DNA from: Thermococci archaeon
GTDB taxonomy: Archaea > Hadarchaeota > B88-G9
Direction: 5' to 3'
Assembly: GCA_003660555.1 (NCBI GenBank)
Contig: QMUK01000002.1
Location: forward strand, 1 to 50,668
DNA length: 50,668 nt
The translations under genes were made by a program, and so were the position numbers. The notes under the pieces were generated by a model, which saw only the letters and a list, made by a program, of their open reading frames with translations, was not told where the DNA came from and searched no databases. How positions within the stretch are numbered: position 1 is the stretch's first letter; each line of letters begins with the position of its first letter. Of this stretch, positions 28,127-35,229 are shown piece after piece.

Positions 28127-30190
28127 ATGGGAGAGGAGCTTTGGGAGGCTCTCGTGAGAGGAGACGAAAAGAGGGGAGAGCGAGAGGTAGATATATCACA
28201 ACTTACTAAAGAATTAGAGAAGCTTAAGCGAGAGAATTCCGAGCTCTTATCTGAGATTGATCGATTGAACGAACGTCTAAATGAAGAAATCTTGGAAAAG
28301 AGATCGCTATCAGAGGAGAGGGATAAGTTATCAAGAAGGATTAAAGACCTCGAGAGAGCAATAGAGGAGGCTTCCAGCAGTATTAAGCAAAAAGAGGAGC
28401 TAGAAAATTACATAGATGAGCTTAAATCTAAACTCTCATCCATAGAAAGAGAGAATGTAGAATTAAGGAGAAAGAATAATGATTTGAGCTCTGAATTGAG
28501 TAAAATCAAGAGCGAATTGGAATCCAAGGACAAGGAAATCGAGCGCTTAACAAGGGAGATCAAGCAAATCCGTGAGAGGTATAATGAGGTAAACAGGAAG
28601 GTAGTGGCCCTGAAGAGTAGAGAAAGCGAATTAATAGAGAAACTGAATGAGAAGAACGAGTCTCTAAAGGAGAAAGATGAGGAACTATCCAGAATGAGGA
28701 ATAAGATTGTCGAACTAAGAGAGAGAACGTCCAAACTAGAAGATGAATTGAACAATAAGGATGAAGTGGTAAATAGGCTTAGAGAGAACTTCAACTCCTC
28801 AATAGGAAAATTAAAGGAGTTGGCAAAGAGAAACTTAGAGATGAAGTACAAAGTGTCCGAACTAGAAGAGAAAGTCTCAGAATTAGAGGAAGAGAGGAAC
28901 AAAACATTACAAGAGAAAGAGTCGCTTTTAGAGGAGACTAGGAAATTGGAGGATGAGATCTCAACTTTAGAAGAGGAACTAAAAAGACTGTCAAAGGAAA
29001 GAAATGACCTAAAAGAAAAGATTTCAGAGCTAGAGTCCGAAAAAGAAAGACTTAATAGGGAATTAATTTCTAAAAACGAGACGATATCCAAGCTATCATC
29101 TACTATTCACGAAAAGGACTCCAGAATCAATGAGCTGGAGGAGATGCTCAGAAATGCTGAACAAAAAATAAAAGAAGCTGAACAATCATCTAACGAACTC
29201 ATATCTGAAATAAACCGTCTGAAATCTGAGCTGGCAGATTCAAACAGAGAAAATGAATCTTTAAGAGTAGAAATACTTGACAAGGAAGATGAGATAAAGA
29301 ATCTTAAAAGGGAAATAGAGTTCCTCGGAAAGAGAGTTGAGGAGCTAGAAAGGGAAAAAGAAGGCCTATTGGAAAAGATTGAAAGATATAAAAGAGAGCT
29401 AGAGAGAGAATTTCTGGAAAAAGAGGGGCTTACAGCCGAAATAAACTCTCTCGAAGAGAAGGTCTCTGAGTTAAAGAGGACGCTCGAGGAAACTCAGTAC
29501 GAACTAAAGGAGATGGAGATGGAACTATCAAAAACTAAGAGAGAGAAGGACGAAATGAGAAAACAAATGCTCATGAAAGAAGAAAAAGTGAAGGAGGTCA
29601 ATTCCGAAATAAACCTGCTGAGATTAAAGATGTCAGAGAAAGATAGGGAGATAAATGAACTCAAGGAGAAGGTGTCCAAACTGAAAGTAGACCTAGGTAG
29701 GAAAGAGGGAGAGATGAAGGCTATTCTAGAGGAACTAAAGAGAAAAGAAAACAGAATACTAGACCTAGAACGAGAAAGAGAGAAAGTCATTTTAGAAAGA
29801 GAGGAGCTCCTTAGCAAATTATCTGAATTAGATGAGAGAAATAAGGAGCTTGAACTAGAACAGAAAAAGCTTCTTAGTAGAATAAAAGAATTATCCAGAG
29901 AGATCGAAGAAAAAGAGGAAGAACTGTCCAGAAAGAACAAGGAAATATACTTCCTAAGAGAGGAATTGAGCAAAAGATTAAGAGAAGAGAGTAAAGAGCC
30001 GGAAGAACTCGTAACAGAGGCTAAATTGGAGATATATAGACTTTTAGCTCTTAAAAATAAGGGAATGATGTCTAGGATAGAATTTTCAAGAGAAATGAAA
30101 AGAATAGAAGAAAAATATGGCAGAGGAGTAGTACTAGAGGCTGGAAGAGGATTGGTGCTATTCGACGGATCTGAATGGAGGGCAATATGA
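28127..30190 (+). CDS. Very long coiled-coil protein, hypothetical
   Basis: A 687-residue protein, nearly all coiled coil: residues about 20-620 are heptads rich in Glu, Lys, Leu, Asn and Ser with almost no proline or glycine, enough for a rod tens of nanometres long. It has no signal peptide and no ATPase head, so it is not SMC or Rad50. The last 60 residues differ: a short helical hairpin (LLALKNKGMMSRIEFSREMK) resembling SHOCT-type modules, then GRGLVLFDGSEW. ATG 28127 has a strong SD and promoter. It is followed 13 bases later by a small protein. A scaffold or cytoskeletal role is possible but unproven. Confidence 0.8.
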   Translation: MGEELWEALVRGDEKRGEREVDISQLTKELEKLKRENSELLSEIDRLNERLNEEILEKRSLSEERDKLSRRIKDLERAIEEASSSIKQKEELENYIDELKSKLSSIERENVELRRKNNDLSSELSKIKSELESKDKEIERLTREIKQIRERYNEVNRKVVALKSRESELIEKLNEKNESLKEKDEELSRMRNKIVELRERTSKLEDELNNKDEVVNRLRENFNSSIGKLKELAKRNLEMKYKVSELEEKVSELEEERNKTLQEKESLLEETRKLEDEISTLEEELKRLSKERNDLKEKISELESEKERLNRELISKNETISKLSSTIHEKDSRINELEEMLRNAEQKIKEAEQSSNELISEINRLKSELADSNRENESLRVEILDKEDEIKNLKREIEFLGKRVEELEREKEGLLEKIERYKRELEREFLEKEGLTAEINSLEEKVSELKRTLEETQYELKEMEMELSKTKREKDEMRKQMLMKEEKVKEVNSEINLLRLKMSEKDREINELKEKVSKLKVDLGRKEGEMKAILEELKRKENRILDLEREREKVILEREELLSKLSELDERNKELELEQKKLLSRIKELSREIEEKEEELSRKNKEIYFLREELSKRLREESKEPEELVTEAKLEIYRLLALKNKGMMSRIEFSREMKRIEEKYGRGVVLEAGRGLVLFDGSEWRAI

Positions 30191-30203
30191 ATAGGGGATT
30201 CGA

Positions 30204-30674
30204 ATGCCATTAGTTGGAATATACTTCACGAGGGCTCTAGCTGAAAGGAGAAGAGAATTCGTGTACGAGAGGATAAAATCGTGGAACGTGAACAACAACC
30301 TCTCAATAGTTTCGATATCTAAGGAGGAAGTGCCTCTACATGGAGAAGTGCTTTCAATAAACTTCGTATTTAGGTGTATTTACGATCCACCTGTGGGACA
30401 TTTGGAGATAGATGGGACTGCCTTGTACTCTCACGAAATAGTAAAGGAAATATCAAAATCTGGAAAGGAAGTGATTTCCCCAGGAGATATTCCAAAGGAA
30501 ATAATGTCTGAAGTAATGGGATCGGTGTTAAGTGTGTCTCTCGTGAAGGCCACTATTCTGTCAGACCAAGTGAACATACCTCCACCAATACCCTTGCCTC
30601 CTCCAAGGAGACAAATCAGATCCACAGGAGGAGAAGTGGACAAGTACAGCAGTGGAGGAGAAATGTATACTTAG
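30204..30674 (+). CDS. Hypothetical protein, possibly SecB-like fold
   Basis: A 156-residue soluble protein. The central part (INFVFRCIYDPPVGHLEIDGTALY, in two shorter runs of strands, followed by a long helix and a PPPIPLPPPRR tail) recalls archaeal SecB-like chaperone relatives, where strands of a beta sheet are followed by a helix and a proline-rich end. I hold that loosely. It follows the long coiled-coil gene by 13 bases and is probably expressed with it. The C-terminal 20 residues are Gly/Ser-rich and likely disordered. Confidence 0.6.
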   Translation: MPLVGIYFTRALAERRREFVYERIKSWNVNNNLSIVSISKEEVPLHGEVLSINFVFRCIYDPPVGHLEIDGTALYSHEIVKEISKSGKEVISPGDIPKEIMSEVMGSVLSVSLVKATILSDQVNIPPPIPLPPPRRQIRSTGGEVDKYSSGGEMYT

Positions 30675-30686
30675 AGAGGTAAGCAG

Positions 30687-32273
30687 TCAATCGAGGTACT
30701 TGGACACATATGGACCTTCCTTGAAATATCCCATTTTGTAGTAGTACTCCCTGACTCCTATGCCACTCAAAACAGATATCTTGCCAGATTCCATGGATAT
30801 TTCCTCGGCCATTTCAAGCAATCTTCTACCTACTCCTCTGTGCTGCCACCATCTCCTCTTTCTTTCTCCTATAGGGATAGATTTGCCGTAAACGTGTAAC
30901 TCTCTGACTACGTGTGTCCCGGATAACTCTTCCCTATGTGCTTTCCTAGAAACTCTCCTGAGTCTTAGATATCCTATTAATATCTCTTCCTCCGGATCCT
31001 CTGCCGATATGAAGTATTCCTTTCCTTTTCCGGCTTTGTACTCCTCTATCAAGTATTCTACTCTTTTAGGCCTCCTTCCCTCTTTCAGATATTTATGACC
31101 TACCTCCCTGCATCTTATACAATTACACTTCTTTCCTTTCTTCTTCAGTTCCTTGAGAACTACCTCCCTCAAGTTAGATAGCTTCACTCCGTCTACTATA
31201 GCTTTAACTGGTATGTCTCTTTGTATTCGCATAGTTCTGACCCATTTAGGGATTAATTCTCCCTTAACCTTAGATATAAGCTCAATAGCTTCTTTGTCCC
31301 TAATTGGTGTGTATTCGCCCCTTTTCCACTCATCATATAACTTAGTTCCTTCTATGACTAGGCAAGGATATATCTTTATCATGTCTGGTTTGAATTGGCT
31401 ATCACGGAATATCCTCTCGAACATTTTGTAGTCTCTTTTCAAATCAGATCCCGGAAGCCCAGGCATAATGTGGTAACATATCTTAAATCCGGAATCTCTC
31501 GCTATTCTAGTGGCTTCGACGATGTCTTCCACAGTATGGCCTCTATTCACTCTTTCCAGGACATCCTCGTATATTGATTGGATTCCCAGCTCTATTCTAG
31601 TGGCTCCTAGGGATAATATCCTGTCTATTTGGTCCTCCTTAGCCCAATCTGGTCTGGTCTCTACAGTCAGTCCAGTGTTTCTTATCTCGGATTTCTCAGC
31701 TATTTTCTGCGCTTCCTCGATAGAAGAAGTTGTTTTTCCCGTTAGCCCATCTAATATTTCCTTGACAAACCACTTCTGGTAATCGTAAGGCATAGCAGTA
31801 AAGGTGCCTCCCATTATTATTACTTCAGCCTTTTCAACTGGATGTCCTATTTTCCTGAGCTGATTTATTCTGTGTTCGACTTGCTTCCTAGGATGGTATT
31901 CGTTTTGAATTGCTCTCATAGTAGCTGGCTCGAGACCAGTATAACTTTGTGGTACCCCTCGTTCCGGACCTCCCGGACAATAAGAACACTTTCCATGTGG
32001 ACAAGGATAGGGAGAGGTCATTACTGCTATTACCGCTATTCCAGAAATAGTTCTGACCGGCTTTCTGACTAATACATCATATTTTTCCTCTTTTATTACT
32101 TTTTCCTCGCCTATGAAGGATATTATCTCTGAATTGGACGGTATTCTCCCTAATTTGTACTTCCTCGCTATCTTTATTTTCTCTCTGTGTAGATCCTCCT
32201 TCCTCTTTATTCTTCCCTGCTCTATGGATTTTATTATCTCGAGCATTGCCTTCTCATTTTCCAAGTAGAACAC
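30687..32273 (-). CDS. elp3: Elp3-type tRNA U34 carboxymethyl transferase
   Basis: A 528-residue archaeal Elp3. The radical SAM cluster is held by C91, C96 and C99 (CPHGKCSYC), in the Elp3-specific spacing. A GNAT acetyltransferase domain fills the C-terminal 150 residues (QHRGVGRRLLEMAEE, then VREYYYKMGYF). The enzyme adds a carboxymethyl group to the wobble uridine of tRNA using acetyl-CoA. The other Elongator subunits are absent, as expected in archaea. Its start overlaps the upstream small gene by 20 bases. Confidence 0.97.
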   Translation of the reverse strand: MFYLENEKAMLEIIKSIEQGRIKRKEDLHREKIKIARKYKLGRIPSNSEIISFIGEEKVIKEEKYDVLVRKPVRTISGIAVIAVMTSPYPCPHGKCSYCPGGPERGVPQSYTGLEPATMRAIQNEYHPRKQVEHRINQLRKIGHPVEKAEVIIMGGTFTAMPYDYQKWFVKEILDGLTGKTTSSIEEAQKIAEKSEIRNTGLTVETRPDWAKEDQIDRILSLGATRIELGIQSIYEDVLERVNRGHTVEDIVEATRIARDSGFKICYHIMPGLPGSDLKRDYKMFERIFRDSQFKPDMIKIYPCLVIEGTKLYDEWKRGEYTPIRDKEAIELISKVKGELIPKWVRTMRIQRDIPVKAIVDGVKLSNLREVVLKELKKKGKKCNCIRCREVGHKYLKEGRRPKRVEYLIEEYKAGKGKEYFISAEDPEEEILIGYLRLRRVSRKAHREELSGTHVVRELHVYGKSIPIGERKRRWWQHRGVGRRLLEMAEEISMESGKISVLSGIGVREYYYKMGYFKEGPYVSKYLD

Positions 32274-32634
32274 CCTTGATCAGCTTCATTGCCCCAGGTC
32301 CTATCTCCATGGGTCCTATAAATCTCAAAAACGTTGGATTTGCCTTGCTCCCCATTCTGATTAATAAGTCTTTTCCTAGGAAAACTTCCACGGTGTATTC
32401 TAGGTTGTCTAGCTCCTTAGCCACCTTAATGAGTTTCGAAATCGAGAATGTTGCCATACTACTATTTCTTCCGCTTATTCCTTTCTTCCTAAGATAATAC
32501 TGAATTCCTCTCTTTAAATGGACTCTGGTCTCGTTCTCTGAGAATTCAATAGAAAGTATCTCTCCGTTTGAGTCTTCTAGTTCAACAGCTCCCCTGATCT
32601 TCTTAAGGAATGTGATTGCTTCCTGTAAACTCAA
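32254..32634 (-). CDS. Hypothetical protein upstream of elp3
   Basis: A 126-residue soluble protein of mixed strands and helices; I recognise no family. TTG 32634 is the start (SD GGGAGGG), and its TTGA overlaps the stop of the preceding small gene. It overlaps elp3 by 20 bases. The position in a chain of overlapping genes (trmI, pyrK, two small genes, elp3) suggests a tRNA-related or housekeeping role, by context only. Confidence 0.65.
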   Translation of the reverse strand: MSLQEAITFLKKIRGAVELEDSNGEILSIEFSENETRVHLKRGIQYYLRKKGISGRNSSMATFSISKLIKVAKELDNLEYTVEVFLGKDLLIRMGSKANPTFLRFIGPMEIGPGAMKLIKGVLLGK

Positions 32635-32780
32635 GCACTACCCTCCCTTACTACTAGATTTAGCTTCCCACTAATTACTACTGATTTTTCTCCTAGTTGT
32701 ACTTCCAAATTCCTTACTTTCAGATTTATCTCTTTCTCTGAGGCTAGAACAGACAATAGTTTAATGATAAATGAGTTCAA
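32631..32780 (-). CDS. Very small hypothetical protein between pyrK and the elp3 operon
   Basis: A 49-residue protein from TTG 32780. Start and stop are both overlaps: its TTGA shares bases with the pyrK stop, and its own stop overlaps the next start. SD GGAGGG lies seven to eight bases upstream. A longer frame to 32876 runs inside pyrK and is unlikely. The sequence ends in two amphipathic strands (LKVRNLEVQLGEKSVVISGK). It may be a partner of the next small protein. Confidence 0.55.
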   Translation of the reverse strand: MNSFIIKLLSVLASEKEINLKVRNLEVQLGEKSVVISGKLNLVVREGSA

Positions 32781-33577
32781 ACAATTTCCCTCCTTCCTGA
32801 GGATGTTCTGAATACTCCTAGGTCCTGATGATTTTCCATTATCTCTTCTCTGGACAGGACTGGCCCTTCTATACATGTGACTATTTCACCAAACGAGCAG
32901 TGCCCACAAAGTCCGATTCCGCACTTCATGTACCTAGAGAAACTTACTTGATAATCAGTGAAATTCTTGTTCTCTAAGACTTCGATGCAAGAAACTATCA
33001 TCGCCTCAGGTCCACAAACTACTACTTGGTCGTATTGATCTAATTTCTCTGAGTGTAGGGCCTCGGAAACTAATCCTTTTATGCCCAATGACCCGTCTTC
33101 AGTTACAATTACGACTTCAGACTTCGATCTCAACCTATCCAAGAAGAACACGTCTTTTGACGTTTTGAATCCCATTAGTGTTTTCACCCTTATCCCCATG
33201 GATCTCAACTTCTCTGCTAGAGGAGCTAGTGGTGCTATTCCAACTCCTCCAGAAACTAGAAGGACTTCGCTCCATTCTTTTTTCACAGAGAACCCATTTC
33301 CGCATGGTCCTCTTACTCCAATATAGTCTCCAGGTTTTAGTGCGTGAATTGAAGCTGTGAAATTGCCTATTTTCTCCACTGAAACTCCTGAAATCCGTCC
33401 TATGTAAGAATATGCCATTGGTTTCTCTCCCTTTCGTGGAATCCAGATCATACAATATTGTCCTGGATTCGGAGTTTTTCCCTTGAAGAAGATTGTCTTT
33501 ACCTTGTAATTCTCTCTTTTCACTTTTAGGATCATGACCTTGCTCCTAGTAGACGGACACTTGAACCGAAGTTCCAT
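32777..33577 (-). CDS. pyrK: PyrK-like dihydroorotate dehydrogenase electron-transfer subunit
   Basis: A 266-residue flavoprotein of the ferredoxin reductase type. An N-terminal FAD-binding barrel (about 12-95, with MAYSYIG in place of the more common RPYS) is followed by an NAD-binding domain (GGVGIAPLAPLA) and a 2Fe-2S site with C219, C224, C227 and C235. In class 1B dihydroorotate dehydrogenase it passes electrons from PyrD to NAD+. PyrD itself is not in the window, so a different partner is possible. Start and stop overlap the genes on each side. Confidence 0.87.
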   Translation of the reverse strand: MELRFKCPSTRSKVMILKVKRENYKVKTIFFKGKTPNPGQYCMIWIPRKGEKPMAYSYIGRISGVSVEKIGNFTASIHALKPGDYIGVRGPCGNGFSVKKEWSEVLLVSGGVGIAPLAPLAEKLRSMGIRVKTLMGFKTSKDVFFLDRLRSKSEVVIVTEDGSLGIKGLVSEALHSEKLDQYDQVVVCGPEAMIVSCIEVLENKNFTDYQVSFSRYMKCGIGLCGHCSFGEIVTCIEGPVLSREEIMENHQDLGVFRTSSGRREIV

Positions 33578-34350
33578 TAGAATAACCTCCTCCCTATGAC
33601 TAGATATGCCGTATGACCTATCAATTTACCCATCGGTTTTACTTTTCCTTTGGATAGTGATATCTTCCTTTCTACTGTCTCTAGTGCACTAATTTTCACT
33701 CCCTCTGGAATAATTCTGGAGAGATTGACTAGCTGATCCATCGTTGGTAGATAAAGCGAAAATCTCCCCCCTGGTTTCAGTGCCTCGATTACTTTCTCTA
33801 TTATCTCAAATGGATTTCCGACGTCTATTACAGCAGCATCGAATTTCTCATCTGTGCTACGAAACTCTTCCTCTCTCAGATCTACTCTATCTGACAATCC
33901 CAAGAAGTCTAGATTCCTTTTTATTATTTTGGAAAAGTCCTTTCTCTTCTCATATGAGACTACCCTTCCGTTTTCCCCGACTAAGTAGGCTAGTATGCAA
34001 GTCATGTATCCGGATCCTCCTCCCACCTCTAGTACTTCTCTCCCAGGACCTATCGATAGGTACCTTATTATCTGGTACGCGTCTTTTGGATGTATTATCT
34101 GAGGTCCTCTCCTTATTCTGGACAACTTGTCCTGGAAATCTGGTTTAACTACCAATAGTTTTTCACTGGTGCTTGTAGTTATTACGTCTCCCTCTCTTCC
34201 TCCTAAGATATCATCACAAGATATCTTCCCTAAGTGCGTATGCAATTCTCTTCCTTTCTCCAGTTTAACCAAGAACTCAACATCTCTGGAGAGTAGTAAT
34301 GCCAGATCTCCCTCCCTGAATTCCCCAGACATGTAATCTGATAGCAACAT
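33577..34350 (-). CDS. trmI: TrmI-like tRNA (adenine-N1) methyltransferase
   Basis: A 257-residue protein with the small N-terminal barrel of TrmI (FREGDLALLL, HTHLGKI) and a Rossmann SAM domain (VLEVGGGSGYMTCILAYLVG). In archaea TrmI makes m1A at positions 57 and 58 of tRNA. Where other TrmI have D-P-W after the strand-4 aspartate, this one has DVGNPFE, a variant. ATG 34350 gives the full frame; ATG 34332 (MSGEFREGD) fits the promoter position and the family start better. The stop overlaps the pyrK start by one base. Confidence 0.85.
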   Translation of the reverse strand: MLLSDYMSGEFREGDLALLLSRDVEFLVKLEKGRELHTHLGKISCDDILGGREGDVITTSTSEKLLVVKPDFQDKLSRIRRGPQIIHPKDAYQIIRYLSIGPGREVLEVGGGSGYMTCILAYLVGENGRVVSYEKRKDFSKIIKRNLDFLGLSDRVDLREEEFRSTDEKFDAAVIDVGNPFEIIEKVIEALKPGGRFSLYLPTMDQLVNLSRIIPEGVKISALETVERKISLSKGKVKPMGKLIGHTAYLVIGRRLF

Positions 34351-34355
34351 AGAAA

Positions 34356-34366
34356 CCTTTAAATCT
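34356..34366. promoter_or_regulatory. Two-way TATA element between trmI and eS17, with adjacent hairpin
   Basis: The symmetric core TTTAAA reads CCTTTAAATC on plus and GATTTAAAGG on minus, so one element may serve both divergent genes. It would start eS17 RNA near 34386 and trmI RNA near 34335. A perfect inverted repeat, GTCTCG-CAC-CGAGAC (34377-34391), sits at the predicted eS17 RNA start and may be an operator or a leader hairpin. Confidence 0.5.
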
Positions 34367-34411
34367 TAGGTAGTTCGTCTCGCACCGAGACGGTGAAGAG
34401 GGGGTATAACC

Positions 34412-34627
34412 ATAGGAAGAGTGAGATCATTGTACATAAAGTCTGTGGCTAAGAAGCTAATGGAAAAGTATCCCAAACTATTCACGGAGGACTTCGAGAG
34501 AAACAAGGAGATAGTCGAGAGAATAATCATTGGTGGAAGCCCCATAATAAAAAACAAAATTGCTGGGTACATAACCAGTGTAATTAAGAGCGAGAGATTA
34601 AGAGCAGAGAGAGAGCTCAGAATGTGA
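34412..34627 (+). CDS. rps17e: Ribosomal protein eS17, probable AUA start
   Basis: A 71-residue eS17. The core reads KLMEKYPKLFTEDFERNKE and NKIAGYIT, the family hallmark. Family members begin M-G-x-(V/I)-R; here AUA at 34412 is followed by GRVRSLYIKS, an exact fit, and GAGGGGGT ends six bases before it. The first usual start codon is GTG 34421, which would remove GR from the conserved N-terminus and has a poorer SD. I therefore take AUA as the start, unless the assembly is wrong there. The last 11 bases overlap the convergent gene. Confidence 0.92.
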   Translation: MGRVRSLYIKSVAKKLMEKYPKLFTEDFERNKEIVERIIIGGSPIIKNKIAGYITSVIKSERLRAERELRM

Positions 34628-35210
34628 TATCGAGCACCCAGTACCCCCTAAGCACTGGATTCTGGTAAATGACGCTGTGTACAACACTTCTCCTAAGTAC
34701 CGCTTTGACTCTCAAGTCCTCCCAGGGATACATTGACTTAGACTCTACTTCCCTTTCGTCTTTTACAATGGTGCGTACTCCCTTAGGAAGGCCCAAGGAG
34801 AATTTACCTCTCTCTTCCTGATCTGAGAGTAAAACTATTGAGTATGTCGCTGTGGATATCTCTGCCAATCTGACTGCTAGACTCAACTTCCCGAGGCCAA
34901 GGACCCTTATACCTGTTTCAGATTCGAAATCTCTTATCTCGGAGATTAGTGGAACATCTCCCTTTTTTCTGGAGAGTCTTCCTCCTGGTATGTCTAAGTG
35001 TACCTCGTCTGCACCCTCTTCTCTAGCTAACTTAAGAGCTAATTCTATTTCTCCTTCTATCACTCTCCTTTTACGGGCTTTCTTGTACATGACTTTGCAA
35101 GGAGTGTTATACGGTGCTTCGACTTTCACAGCACAAGTTACGAATGGTCCATCCCCTTGAAACCTCTCGTTCAGTAATGAGGTGCCCGAATCTGCGCCAA
35201 CTATTATCAT
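34617..35210 (-). CDS. DUF4152-like protein, RNase H-like fold
   Basis: A 197-residue archaeal protein. The opening MIIVGADSGTSLL, the segment VTCAVKVEAPYNTP, the strand DEVHLDIPGG and the block GIRVLGLGKLSLAVRLAEI agree with the DUF4152 family as I remember it, whose structure resembles RNase H. The aspartate after the first strand (VGADSG) and the one in HLDIPGG could be catalytic metal ligands. It lies 19 bases downstream of tmcA on the same strand, so a link to tRNA or rRNA maturation is possible. Function is not established here. Confidence 0.7.
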   Translation of the reverse strand: MIIVGADSGTSLLNERFQGDGPFVTCAVKVEAPYNTPCKVMYKKARKRRVIEGEIELALKLAREEGADEVHLDIPGGRLSRKKGDVPLISEIRDFESETGIRVLGLGKLSLAVRLAEISTATYSIVLLSDQEERGKFSLGLPKGVRTIVKDEREVESKSMYPWEDLRVKAVLRRSVVHSVIYQNPVLRGYWVLDITF

Positions 35211-35229
35211 CTAGCTGAATCCCCCCTAG

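Noticed and set aside
28408-30210. Two serine-rich reading frames (227 and 238 codons) on the minus strand
   Set aside because: They are the antisense shadow of the Glu/Lys/Leu codons of the coiled-coil gene; composition is abnormal and there is no SD or promoter.
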